Assembly (NCBI RefSeq): GCF_003033925.1
Contig: NZ_CP028365.1
Span: 2,542,001-2,606,000, forward strand
Source: Tannerella serpentiformis
GTDB taxonomy: Bacteria > Bacteroidota > Bacteroidia > Bacteroidales > Tannerellaceae
Length of the DNA stretch: 64,000 nucleotides
Direction: 5' to 3'
In this document: in pieces, positions 35,756 to 44,708 of the stretch
Position numbering within the stretch: position 1 is the stretch's first letter
Layout: the number at the start of each line of letters is the position of its first letter
Program-made: the position numbers and the translations under genes
Notes under the pieces: generated by a model
The model's database searches: none
The model's input: only the letters and a program-made list of their open reading frames with translations
What the model was told of the DNA's origin: nothing

Positions 35756-36793
35756 TTACTCTGTCGGCAGGTGAATGTCGGGATTACCCGAACCACCCGT
35801 GTCACCGCTACCCGCGCCGCCGCCACCTTCAGGCTGCTTGCCACCACCGCCTTCGGGTTGCTTGCCCGAGCCACCGTTGCCTCCGGGCTGCTTCGACGGA
35901 TCCTCTTCGGGAAGATGAATGTCGGGCTTCCCGTCATCCTTCGGCTTCTTCGGTTTGGGATCCTTGGGCGTCTCGGGATCCTTCGGCTCACCCGGTTTGG
36001 GATCCTTGGGCACATGGGGATCCTTAGGATCGGTCGGCTTTTTCTTCTTCTCGGCCGCGGCCCTCCTTTGCGCGACGCTTTGGTTATAGCCCTTGTCAAT
36101 GCGGTCGGCCAGCCGGCAAAGATTCTCTGCCAGTGTCTCGATGACCTTCGGATCGATCGGGGTTGCGCCAAAGAGGTAGTTCCACTGGAGCATCAAGATC
36201 ACGCGATCGTAGATAGCGTCCGATTCCAGTCGCACCTTGCTGGCGGGCGGTAGCTTAGTGCCGGTATTAGCCGTCATTCGCTTGGTAAACAAGGCATCGA
36301 AGGCCTTATTAGCCGATTCTAACTTGGTGAGGATAGGCGATAGCCCCAGCTTCGTGACGTCGGCCGAGTTTTCCATCTTCCTCAGGTCGGCCAATAGTCC
36401 CTTGATGTCGGCTGTCTCGCGGTCGAACGACTCGTTTTGTACACCCACGTAGGGCTTGACCACTGCCGTCAGACGCATGGACGCCTCGATCATGTCTTGA
36501 TCCGGGAGGAACTGTGCATTGCGAATTGTGCCCATGATGTAAGTCACCAGCCGGTCGCGTTCCTTATTCTTTTCCTTCATCAGGCGCGTCTCGTCGCTGG
36601 CTTGCGACACCTTGGTAATGTCCGTCTCGAGCGCGTTGTTGCCATCCCATTCCGTCATCAGTTCAGAGGGGATGCCGAGCTTTGTAATGTCTGCCGCGGT
36701 AACGAGGTCGTACGCGGAGCTGTGGAACTTCGAATGCAAGGAGTTGTCTAACTTCTTCATTCCGGGCTTTCTGATAATAACCGTCTTTTTCAT
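35756..36793 (-). CDS. DUF6261 family protein, copy 2, with Pro/Gly-rich tail
   Basis: A 345-aa protein. Residues 1-235 are the helical DUF6261 domain (KLDNSLHSKFHSSAYDLV at the N-terminus, YNQSVAQRRAAAEKKK at the end), paralogous to the protein at 21847. The tail is low complexity: Lys/Pro/Asp repeats (DPKDPHVPKDPKPGEPKDP) and then Gly/Gln/Pro stretches between two PDIHLP motifs. Such a tail suggests a disordered linker. The gene lies between two dense dyad-repeat blocks, as copy 1 does. Function is unknown. Confidence 0.75.
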   Translation of the reverse strand: MKKTVIIRKPGMKKLDNSLHSKFHSSAYDLVTAADITKLGIPSELMTEWDGNNALETDITKVSQASDETRLMKEKNKERDRLVTYIMGTIRNAQFLPDQDMIEASMRLTAVVKPYVGVQNESFDRETADIKGLLADLRKMENSADVTKLGLSPILTKLESANKAFDALFTKRMTANTGTKLPPASKVRLESDAIYDRVILMLQWNYLFGATPIDPKVIETLAENLCRLADRIDKGYNQSVAQRRAAAEKKKKPTDPKDPHVPKDPKPGEPKDPETPKDPKPKKPKDDGKPDIHLPEEDPSKQPGGNGGSGKQPEGGGGKQPEGGGGAGSGDTGGSGNPDIHLPTE

Positions 36794-36892
36794 AGATGTG
36801 TTTTATATACGCCTGCAAACATACGTCGTTTTTTCTAACCACCATACACGTGGCTCGCTTTTTTTGCCGAGGAGGAGAAAAATCCACGCTCA

Positions 36893-37040
36893 TACCTTCT
36901 TTTTCTTGCCACGAATAGGGTAGATCTCCCCGCCCACTTTCCTTTTCTTACCCAGTTTAAGAAAGACCATCACGCAGACATTCTCATCCTCGCCAAAGAT
37001 GACAAAGCTCGATACGTACTTTATCCTAACCCCGGCGAGG
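36893..37040 (-). other. Possible remnant of a coding region
   Basis: The minus-strand frame reads IKYVSSFVIFGEDENVCVMV then FLKLGKKRKVGGEIYPIRGK, which looks protein-like and not repeat-like. It has no start of its own: upstream it runs straight into the 41-bp array. It could be the 3' end of a gene destroyed by array expansion, or chance. Confidence 0.25.
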
Positions 37041-37375
37041 ATCCGATAGCTGTGGCCATATTCATCCCATCCTCGGCGGGTTTCGCATAGATATGACCAT
37101 ATTCGTCCGATCCTCGGCGAGTTTTGCGTGAATATGGCCATATTCATCCCATCCCCGGCGGGTTTTGCGTGAATATGGCCATATCTGTCCAATCCTCGGC
37201 GAGTTTTGCGTGAATATGGCCATATTTATCCGATCCTCGGCGGGTTTTACGTGAAAATGGCCATATCTGTCCAATCCTCGACGAGTTTTGTGTGAATATG
37301 GCCATATTCGTCCGATCCTCGACGGGTTTTGCATGAATATGGCCATATTCATCGAATCCTCGGCGGGTTTTGGAC
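37040..37375. repeat. 41-bp array with GAATATGGCCATATTC dyad, 8 copies
   Basis: GGCC centres at 37055.5, 37096.5, 37137.5, 37178.5, 37219.5, 37260.5, 37301.5 and 37342.5: exactly 41 bp each. A second dyad, CTCGGCGAG, is centred 20.5 bp from each. Arms vary slightly (ATATCTG, AAAATGG). Confidence 0.93.
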
Positions 37376-37439
37376 GCGTTCATACAAATTTTAATGATTT
37401 CTCGCCGGGAATGGATAGACCGTAAAGGTATGCAACCCC

Positions 37440-38165
37440 AAACGTACCGGGTTTTCGATTCGATGGATAAAGGAGAATCCAATTTTTGATCCGTATGGGT
37501 AGGGATGTATTGCATACGCCCTAGCACGTATCGGGCGGGTGATTCAATAGATAAAAGAGAATTGATTTTTTGATCCGTCAGGGTAGGGGCGTATTGCATA
37601 TGCCCTAGTACGTATCGGGCGGACGATTCAATGGATAAAAGAGAATCGATTTTTTGATCCGTTAGGGTAGGGTCATATGGCATACGCCCCAGAACGTACC
37701 GGGCGGGTGATTCAATAGATAAAAGGAAATCGAATTTTTGATCCGTTAGGGTAAGGGCGTATTGCATACGCCCCAGAATGTACCGGGTTTTTGGTTCAAT
37801 GGATTACGTGTATTCAAAAAATGGATGGCAAATAGATTCATTCGTCCTCTGACTGGGCCGTTTGTGGGGCGTATGCAATACGCCCCTACACCGGTACACC
37901 GAAAAATGGGTCGTTATGGGTAGGTCGTTTTAATGGGGAAGCCAATTCTTTCCGGGTATAGGATTCGATGAGAGAAGGTGAATCCAATCCTTGACGGGAA
38001 TAGGATTCAATGAGAGACGGTGAATCAAATTTTTATCGGGTATAGGATTCAATCAATACGTATTTAATAGATACGTATCCAGCGGACGAATTATTTGCCC
38101 ATTGTCATGGGCATTTGTGGGGCGTATGCCATACGCCCCTACACCGGTACACAGAAAATCGTCCG
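37440..38165. repeat. Second 84-bp dyad lattice and 42-bp GGATTC units
   Basis: GGGCGTAT-type dyad centres at 37512, 37596, 37680 and 37764 (84-bp steps), then 37876 and 38129 (253 bp apart, about 6 x 42). GATTC-N13-GAATT lies 40 bp after the first. From about 37954 to 38060 a 42-bp unit with GGGTATAGGATTC and GGTGAATC repeats. No gene is seen between 36794 and 38195. Confidence 0.88.
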
Positions 38166-38195
38166 GATTGAATAGCGTGTGGGGACGGCGATGGG

Positions 38196-39545
38196 TCAAA
38201 TGCCGTAGCGTTTGATCTTGTTGTAGAGGGTCTGCCGAGAGATGCCCAAGGCGGTGGCGGCGTGGGAGAGATTGCCGGCGTGACTGTCGATGGTGCGACG
38301 GATCAGGTCGGCCTCCATCTCTTCGAGGGTGGTCGGTGGAGTGGGGGTGGGGCGGACTATGGCGGACGTGAAGTCGAAAGCATCCGGGGAGATCTCGGGA
38401 CTGTCACTCAGGATGGTGGCTTTCTCGAGCGCGTGCTCCAGCTCGCGAACATTGCCGGGCCAGGAGTAGGCGCGGAGCTTACGCAGGGCCGCCTCGGTGA
38501 GGGTGGGGATGGGTCGACCGGCGGCATCGGCCCACCGACGGAGGAAACGTTGGGCGAGGGGGAGGATATCGTCCGGCCGTTCGCGTAAAGGGGGGAGGGA
38601 GAGGCGGATGGTGTTGATCCGGTAGAGGAGGTCTTGGCGGAAGTCGCCGCGAGCCACCATCTCGTCGAGGGGGCGATTGGTGGCGGTCAGGAGTCGGATA
38701 TCCACGGGGAGGGCGCGATTGCTGCCGAGGCGGGTCACGGTGCGACTTTGCAGGGCGGCTAAGAGCTTGGCCTGGAGATAGGGCGGCAGGTTGCCGATCT
38801 CGTCGAGGAAGAGCGTGCCCCCGTCGGCGGCTTCAAATTTGCCTGGGCGATCGGTGCGCGCATCGGTGAACGCGCCGCGGACGTGACCGAAGAGCTCGCT
38901 CTCAAAGAGCGTCTCGACGACGGCGCCCATGTCGACCGTCACGAGCGGCCGCCTGCTGCGTGCGGAGAGGCGGTGCAGCTCGCGGGCCAGCATGCCCTTG
39001 CCGGTGCCGTTCTCGCCCGTGATGAGCACATTGGCATCCGTGGGGGCGACACGCTCGACGAGGGCGCGGAGCTGCTGCATGGCGGGCGATGTGCCCCAGC
39101 AGATGGCGTCCTGCATGGCGGGCGCGGGTGGGGCGCCCTGCTTGGAGGCGGCGACATGGGCGCGATAGGCCTCGGTGAGGGTGTGGACGAGGCGCTCATT
39201 GTCCCACGGCTTGACGATGAAATCCGCCGCGCCCTCCTTTATGCCACGCACGGCGAGGTCGATATCCGCGTAGGCGGTGAACAGCACCACCGTGGGTGCG
39301 GGGCGTAGCTTCCGGATCTCAGCCAACCAAAACAGACCCTCGTTTCCACTGTTGATGCCGGCGTGAAAGTTCATATCGAGGAGGACGACATCCGGCGACT
39401 CGTCACGAATGAGCGCGCGGATGCGTTCGGGATTGTGGGTGGTCACGACTCGGCGAAAATGGGCGCGGAGGAGAAGCTCGGCGGCCGAGAGTATGCCGCG
39501 ATTGTCGTCGACGACAAGGATGGTGGCGGGGAGCATGCTTTTCAT
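38196..39545 (-). CDS. Sigma-54-dependent response regulator, NtrC family
   Basis: A 449-aa three-domain regulator. The receiver (about 7-122) has the acidic pocket VVDDN and phospho-acceptor Asp57 (VVLLDMNF). The AAA+ domain has Walker A GENGTGKG (177-184), Walker B GGTLFLDEIG (242-251) and the sigma-54 loop as GAFTDA (224-229) instead of GAFTGA. The C-terminal Fis-type helix-turn-helix is ALGISRQTLYNKIKRYG. It overlaps the 3' end of the S1/AlbA_2 gene by 4 bp, so it is translated after it. No histidine kinase gene is next to it. The dyad arrays nearby do not show a -24/-12 GG..GC promoter. Confidence 0.93.
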   Translation of the reverse strand: MKSMLPATILVVDDNRGILSAAELLLRAHFRRVVTTHNPERIRALIRDESPDVVLLDMNFHAGINSGNEGLFWLAEIRKLRPAPTVVLFTAYADIDLAVRGIKEGAADFIVKPWDNERLVHTLTEAYRAHVAASKQGAPPAPAMQDAICWGTSPAMQQLRALVERVAPTDANVLITGENGTGKGMLARELHRLSARSRRPLVTVDMGAVVETLFESELFGHVRGAFTDARTDRPGKFEAADGGTLFLDEIGNLPPYLQAKLLAALQSRTVTRLGSNRALPVDIRLLTATNRPLDEMVARGDFRQDLLYRINTIRLSLPPLRERPDDILPLAQRFLRRWADAAGRPIPTLTEAALRKLRAYSWPGNVRELEHALEKATILSDSPEISPDAFDFTSAIVRPTPTPPTTLEEMEADLIRRTIDSHAGNLSHAATALGISRQTLYNKIKRYGI

Positions 39546-42500
39546 CGTTCGCCGTTCAAGAGTTCGCTCAGGTACATCGCGGTACGGATCACGGAGAAGG
39601 ATTGCGCGGGGATGCCGAGTGTGGTCGGCGTTTCGCTGCGAATGTTCTCCACCTCGCGCGCCTGCTCCTTGTTGAGGAGGTCGATCTGCACGATGCGGCC
39701 AAAGGGCACGGTGTAAAGGGCGGTACCGCGGAGGGAGAGGTCTGTGTTGAGCTTGATCGTTTTCAGGGAGAGGGTGCGGAGGTACTCGCCGCTCTTGGAG
39801 GAGACTTTGAGGTAGAGCGTGTCGTCCGGGCGCGCCAGGGCGGCGAAAAGGAGGGACGACTGGCCGAACATGGCGTTCGCGTATTCGTAGTCGGGCTTCT
39901 TGGAGAGGAGTGTCGAAACGGCGACGCGGTTGGCATAGCCGTTCTCGTAGACATAGATGAGATAGCCGTCGCTATCGTCGTCGTAGATGGGTAGGGTCAG
40001 ACGCGCGTCACTGCGGTGAGGCTCCTCGTGGGTGATCACGAAATGGCCGCTGCGGAGGATGGAGAAATAGGCCGTGGGCTCCTGCTCGCGTCGAGGCGCG
40101 AGGGCGGAGGTGGCGATGCGGTCCGGCTCGTCGTCGGCGGGGGATGCGGGTCGCTCCGGCTTAGCCGTCGGCCGCGGCTTGGCGACCGCAGTGGGCGTAT
40201 AGGTCGGGATGCTGACGGGGAAGACTTTCTCCACCTCGCGCTCTGCCTCCTCCTTGGCCTCGCCAAAGGCCGGTGTGGTGATGCGCAGGGCAGGCCGGAG
40301 GTTTTTCCGACGCTCCTTGAGCAGACGAATGTCGGGCAGGTCGAGCGGACGAGTGGAGTTGCCCTGGCGCTGCCAAACCACGTCGCGGAAGAAAACCACC
40401 TCGTGGTAGGCCGGGACAGAAATGGCGCAGACGGTCTTGCCGCTGAAGACGTGAAAGTCAAACCGGATGAGTCCGTTGATGTCCTTGCCCAGCTCTTTGA
40501 CGATATAGTTACGGATGATGAGCTGATACTTGTCCACATTGGCATGCAGATAGCTGAGATCGGGCTCGATGCCTTTGGGATAGCCAATATCGTTCACGCC
40601 GATGAAGAGCACGCCGCCCTCTGCGTTGAGAAAGCCGCAGATGGCCCAGAGGATGCGCTCCATCTGCCGATCAATGTCGGCCATGCCATTGCTGTTGGGG
40701 GGGAACACGATGGTGGACTTAAATTCTCGGGTGTTCGTCTCGCGGCCAAAGTCAATCTCTTCGGCTTCGCCATCCGGGTCCTCCTCCTCTTCGACGGCCA
40801 GGAGGGAGCGCACTTCGGCGTCGGCCTCGGCATAGAGATCGGGGTAAGTCTGGCCAGCCAGCAGCCGGATGAGTAGCAGCCGCGCCAAGTCGGCCGTGAG
40901 CTTCCGCTCCGACTGCATGCCTTGGCGCAGGGTATCGATAGCCGTGGGGTCGTCCTTATCCAGCGCCAACAAGGAGAGGACCGTCCGGGCGTGGGCCAAT
41001 CGCGGAAAGCGCTGGATAGCCTCGGCGTCGATCACGGAGACTGTCACCGCCTGCCGGTTGATGAAGTGATGCAGCTCGGTGAGGTAGAGAATGCGTCGGT
41101 CGTAGTAGGCCACGATGTTCGCCTCCTCAATCATGTCGGCCAGCAGGCGGGCCGTTTGGCAGAGATTGAAGCGCAGGACGTGGTCGTCGGTCGATTCGGT
41201 GTAGAGATCGATCAAATAGATCAGCTGGCGTACGTAGTCCGGGCTGAGTCTGCCCGGCGCTTCGGCGTGCGACTCGTGCAGCTCGTCCGCCACCCCCTCC
41301 TCGGTGTAGTCGGCCAGGCGCTCGTCCACGTAATAGCCCACCAGATCGGCGATGGCCTTCTGGGGGTCGATCTCCATGTCTTCCGGAGCCATTTCTTCGA
41401 TCTCGGCACGGACGTAACCCGTGCGATTGACGTGGGTCAGGCGGAGCATATAGAGGTCATCCAGCTCCGGCTCCACTTCGTCGAGGGGCGAGGGCACGGT
41501 ATAGAGCGGATAGCCCTTTTCCGATATCCAGCGATAGGAGTTCTCGTTTTTGGAGATGAGTCGGGCGTAGGTGTACTCGCCCGGATGGAAACGCGTGGCG
41601 ATGGATTTACTGATCTCGTCGAGGATGGAGAATCTCAGGCGTTTGTTTTCGCTCACCTCGATCACGCGCGCCGTGACCAGATCGCCGACAGCGAAGATGC
41701 CGCTTAGCGAGGTGAGTTGCTTGATGCGTGTGACTTGGCTGAGGTGTATGGCCCCGTTGCCCTCGTACATGTCGTCCTCGACGGTGGCGAAGGCCAGCGA
41801 GGGATAGGCCGGGTGGAGGGCCGTGATGCGGATCTTTAGCAACGCATTGACGGGGGGCAGCTCCTTCGTCTCGTGGCGTTCGAAGACGGTCTTCTTTCGC
41901 TTAAAGTCCGCCGCAGCGTCCGCCCATATCTTGGCCGGTAGCTCATTGTCTGCCGCCACGGCCGATAGGTCCGCGGTCGGCTTTTGAAAGGAGTTGATGC
42001 GCAGACTGCCGTCCCAGAGCGTGAGCAGCTTGTGCATGCGACGGCCCGCCAGCGGATTGTCGAATGGGGCCAGCGTGATGCGTCGTTCGGCCAGCGTGAA
42101 GAGGCCTTTGCCCTCCAGCGTGTACGGCCGACGGTCTTCGGGGATGTTCTCCGTGAAGTAGGCAATCTTCCCCACGAACGACGGCAGCGAGAAGCCAATC
42201 AGCTCCTCCCACGTGTACTCCGGCGGGCGGCAGTTATGCTTGAGGAAGGTGCTTAGCATAAGGTTTTTCAGCGGCGGCAGATGGCGCTCGTCCAGCACAC
42301 AGAGGTAGCGGTAGAACATCAGTCGGCGCACCATGTCGATCTCCCGATCGGCCGCCTTGCAGAGCAGGAAGAGTGCGCCCGCCGTACGCACCAGCCCCTC
42401 GGCGCGTTGCCGGACTTCAGGCGTGATTAGCCCCGTGAGCAGCGTCTCATCCATCGCCTCACACTCCCGAGCGATCAGGGCCTCGCACGTCTCGATCCAG

Positions 42501-43096
42501 TATTCGGGTGGGCAAAGCCCGGTCTCCTGCTCCACGAAATAGCGGATGAGGCGCAGGTAATTTGTGATGCCCACGGTCAACGCCTCCGGGTCATGCAGCA
42601 AGAGGGCCGTAGTCAGATCCGCCTTCTCCTCCGGCTGATAAAGCAGGATGCCGGGCGTTTCGACCTTCTCAGCCAAGTCGGTCGTGAAGGCCTCCGCCAG
42701 GCCGGATCGGAGCATTCGCAGTGCCTCGCGTCGCACCTGTGCCCGGCGTAGCTTCTGCTCCGCGCGCGACCGGATAAGGGCGTGTCGGCTTTCGGGGAAA
42801 TAGGTCAGGAAGCGCAAATCCTCCAACAGGAACTCCTCGATGCGTATATACAGCCCAAGCCCCAAAATAGCCCGATCCCAGCCACCCTGATAGGTCTCGC
42901 AGGCATTGTCCAGCGCCTTCATGAAGGGGAAGATCCACGAGACAGAGCTGGCATTCAGCATCGGCATAAAGTCCGCATCCGGGTGTGGAGGCACAGCCGC
43001 GGCCAGTTCGTCAAAGAGCGCCACCTGCTCATCCGAGGCGTGTAGCATCTTCAGAAAGGCGTGCCCATTCGTATATGTTTCTAATAAACTATCCAT
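39542..43096 (-). CDS. Large protein with S1-like and AlbA_2 (Schlafen-like) domains
   Basis: An 1184-aa cytoplasmic protein. Residues about 425-490 (GAIHLSQVTRIKQLTSL then GDLVTARVIEVSENKRLRFSI) resemble an S1 RNA-binding OB fold. Residues about 785-910 (TREFKSTIVFPPNSNGMAD, then ILWAICGFLNAEGGVLFIGV) are a typical AlbA_2 or AAA_4 divergent domain, shared with Schlafen-type proteins and usually nucleic-acid binding. The N-terminal 400 residues are helical. The C-terminus is Pro-rich (about 975-1020) and then beta-rich. It is co-transcribed and 4-bp overlapping with an NtrC-type regulator. TACCTTTG lies upstream. The function is unknown; RNA- or DNA-related control is inferred. Confidence 0.75.
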   Translation of the reverse strand: MDSLLETYTNGHAFLKMLHASDEQVALFDELAAAVPPHPDADFMPMLNASSVSWIFPFMKALDNACETYQGGWDRAILGLGLYIRIEEFLLEDLRFLTYFPESRHALIRSRAEQKLRRAQVRREALRMLRSGLAEAFTTDLAEKVETPGILLYQPEEKADLTTALLLHDPEALTVGITNYLRLIRYFVEQETGLCPPEYWIETCEALIARECEAMDETLLTGLITPEVRQRAEGLVRTAGALFLLCKAADREIDMVRRLMFYRYLCVLDERHLPPLKNLMLSTFLKHNCRPPEYTWEELIGFSLPSFVGKIAYFTENIPEDRRPYTLEGKGLFTLAERRITLAPFDNPLAGRRMHKLLTLWDGSLRINSFQKPTADLSAVAADNELPAKIWADAAADFKRKKTVFERHETKELPPVNALLKIRITALHPAYPSLAFATVEDDMYEGNGAIHLSQVTRIKQLTSLSGIFAVGDLVTARVIEVSENKRLRFSILDEISKSIATRFHPGEYTYARLISKNENSYRWISEKGYPLYTVPSPLDEVEPELDDLYMLRLTHVNRTGYVRAEIEEMAPEDMEIDPQKAIADLVGYYVDERLADYTEEGVADELHESHAEAPGRLSPDYVRQLIYLIDLYTESTDDHVLRFNLCQTARLLADMIEEANIVAYYDRRILYLTELHHFINRQAVTVSVIDAEAIQRFPRLAHARTVLSLLALDKDDPTAIDTLRQGMQSERKLTADLARLLLIRLLAGQTYPDLYAEADAEVRSLLAVEEEEDPDGEAEEIDFGRETNTREFKSTIVFPPNSNGMADIDRQMERILWAICGFLNAEGGVLFIGVNDIGYPKGIEPDLSYLHANVDKYQLIIRNYIVKELGKDINGLIRFDFHVFSGKTVCAISVPAYHEVVFFRDVVWQRQGNSTRPLDLPDIRLLKERRKNLRPALRITTPAFGEAKEEAEREVEKVFPVSIPTYTPTAVAKPRPTAKPERPASPADDEPDRIATSALAPRREQEPTAYFSILRSGHFVITHEEPHRSDARLTLPIYDDDSDGYLIYVYENGYANRVAVSTLLSKKPDYEYANAMFGQSSLLFAALARPDDTLYLKVSSKSGEYLRTLSLKTIKLNTDLSLRGTALYTVPFGRIVQIDLLNKEQAREVENIRSETPTTLGIPAQSFSVIRTAMYLSELLNGER

Positions 43097-43169
43097 AGAA
43101 GATCACAAAGCAATGGCCTTCCGCCCCCCTCGCAAATCGGAGGGACTGGGAGGCCCTTTTTTGAGTTGC

Positions 43170-43177
43170 CAAAGGTA
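43170..43177 (-). promoter_or_regulatory. -7 promoter box of the S1/AlbA_2-regulator operon
   Basis: Minus strand TACCTTTG, a perfect TAnnTTTG, 73 bp before the start at 43096. It indicates a house-keeping type promoter rather than sigma-54 control of the operon itself. Confidence 0.6.
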
Positions 43178-43505
43178 GAGGCCGCGGGTGAAAACTTCAG
43201 AAGCCGCTTGGAATTTATTGAGTGATTGTTTGAAGGAGTCGCTTAGGCGGATCTTCCTCATTTCCCCTTTCGAGTTTCGGAGTGATTCGGGCCCTATTTC
43301 TGCCCATTGGATCCTTCAACGAGGCTCGTATGGGCCTTTTTCAAGCTCGTTAAATGATGAAACGTCCCCTTTTCATGCCTTTTCGGGCAGGATATCCGTC
43401 TGCGGACCTCCGTTCGGCCCTTGCTAAGCCTTGCGAAGACCTTACGGACATGAGTTTGGACCCAGAAAAGCGTCGATCAGGGACTATTTGTTTGTGTTTA
43501 TTAGC
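43178..43505. other. Non-coding stretch with no recognised element
   Basis: About 330 bp rich in TCGG, CGGA and GGGCC words. A few weak dyads are present but I could not fit them to a regular period. The small ORFs do not look like proteins. Confidence 0.4.
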
Positions 43506-43975
43506 TTCGGAACTTCCCGGGAGTGATTTTCTTTACGTTTCATTTATTCGGGGATTCCCGAATATACTATATAAGATGTATAATCTGATCGGAAGTCCCC
43601 GATAGATATATACAGTTTGATACATTAGCTCGGGAACTTCCGAAAGTACTATACAACTTGAATAAAGCTCTCGGATATTTCCGAAAAGTAGATACCTATC
43701 ATATAAATCGTTTCGGATGTACCCGAAATAGATATACATATCAAATTAAATCATTTGGATATTCCCGAAGGGATTATAAAGTCAGAATAAGCGTTTCGGA
43801 ACTTTCCGAAGACTATTTATAAATAGAATAGACTTCTCGGGAGATTCCGAACTATTGATACATACTTGAATATACTCTCGGGGATTTCCGATCGAGTGAT
43901 ACATACTTGACCATACTCTCGGGAATTCCCGAACAATTGATACATACTTGGGTATCTTCTCGGAAACTCCCGAAT
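43506..43975. repeat. Phased dyad array: TCGG-N6-CCGA every 41-42 bp, unrelated spacers
   Basis: Sixteen-bp dyads (best CTCGGGAATTCCCGAA) are centred at 43513.5, 43554.5, 43595.5, 43636.5, 43677.5, 43719.5, 43761.5, 43802.5, 43843.5, 43884.5, 43925.5 and 43966.5. Steps are 41 except two of 42. Spacers are A/T-rich and differ; only the last four share TGATACATACTTG, as if freshly copied. The array lies between the divergent S1/AlbA_2 and lrp genes. Confidence 0.95.
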
Positions 43976-44233
43976 GGGTGGAAAAATACCCCTTATACGC
44001 TTAGAAGGAAGGAGAGAGGGCCACGAGGAAGTCGGCGGGAGCATACAGGGCGCTTGCAAGCCTTGGGGGCATATCCTTGGCGCCATATCCATTCCAGCAA
44101 AAGCATTTTTCGCCTACGTATTGCATGAAATAGGAGAGCAACAAAGAAAATCCTACTATTTTCGCATGCCCTTATGGAAAAAATGGGCTGCGATGGCGGT
44201 CGAAAGGCTTCACCGGTAGAATATTTTCATTTT

Positions 44234-44695
44234 ATGGATACGTTAGACAGTACAGACCTGCAGATCCTGCGTGCTCTGCAGGAAAATTCGCAACGGACCA
44301 CCAAAGAGCTGGCCCAATGCGTCAACCTCTCCTCCACGCCCGTTTTTGAGCGACTCAAACGCCTCGAGAAGAAGGGATACATCAAAAAGTATGTGGCCGT
44401 GCTTGACGCTGAGAAGCTCAATCAGGGCTTCCGTGTCTTTTGCACCGTGAAGATGAGCCGCATCAATCGGGAGATTGCGTCCGATTTTACGCGCAGGATC
44501 CGGGCCATCCCCGAGGTGACCGAGTGCTACAACATCGCCGGCGACTATGACTATCTGCTCAAGATCCATGCTCCGGACATGAAGTACTATCAGACGTTCC
44601 TCCTGAACGTGCTTGGGACGATCGATTATATCGGTTCGATCCACAGCATTTTCGTGATGGACGAGGTGAAAAGGGAATACGGCATACACATATAA
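44234..44695 (+). CDS. Lrp/AsnC family transcriptional regulator
   Basis: A 153-aa regulator of normal length. The N-terminal winged helix (LDSTDLQILRALQENSQ, then TTKELAQCVNLSSTPVFERLKRLEKKGYI) is followed by the RAM ligand-binding domain with VTECYNIAGDYDYLLKI. The start at 44234 (MDTLDSTDLQIL) is canonical; the open frame upstream is not family-like. The next gene begins 13 bp after its stop, so it probably shares a transcript with the HAD-thioesterase fusion. Effector and targets are unknown. Confidence 0.93.
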   Translation: MDTLDSTDLQILRALQENSQRTTKELAQCVNLSSTPVFERLKRLEKKGYIKKYVAVLDAEKLNQGFRVFCTVKMSRINREIASDFTRRIRAIPEVTECYNIAGDYDYLLKIHAPDMKYYQTFLLNVLGTIDYIGSIHSIFVMDEVKREYGIHI

Positions 44696-44708
44696 AACTC
44701 AGACGACA

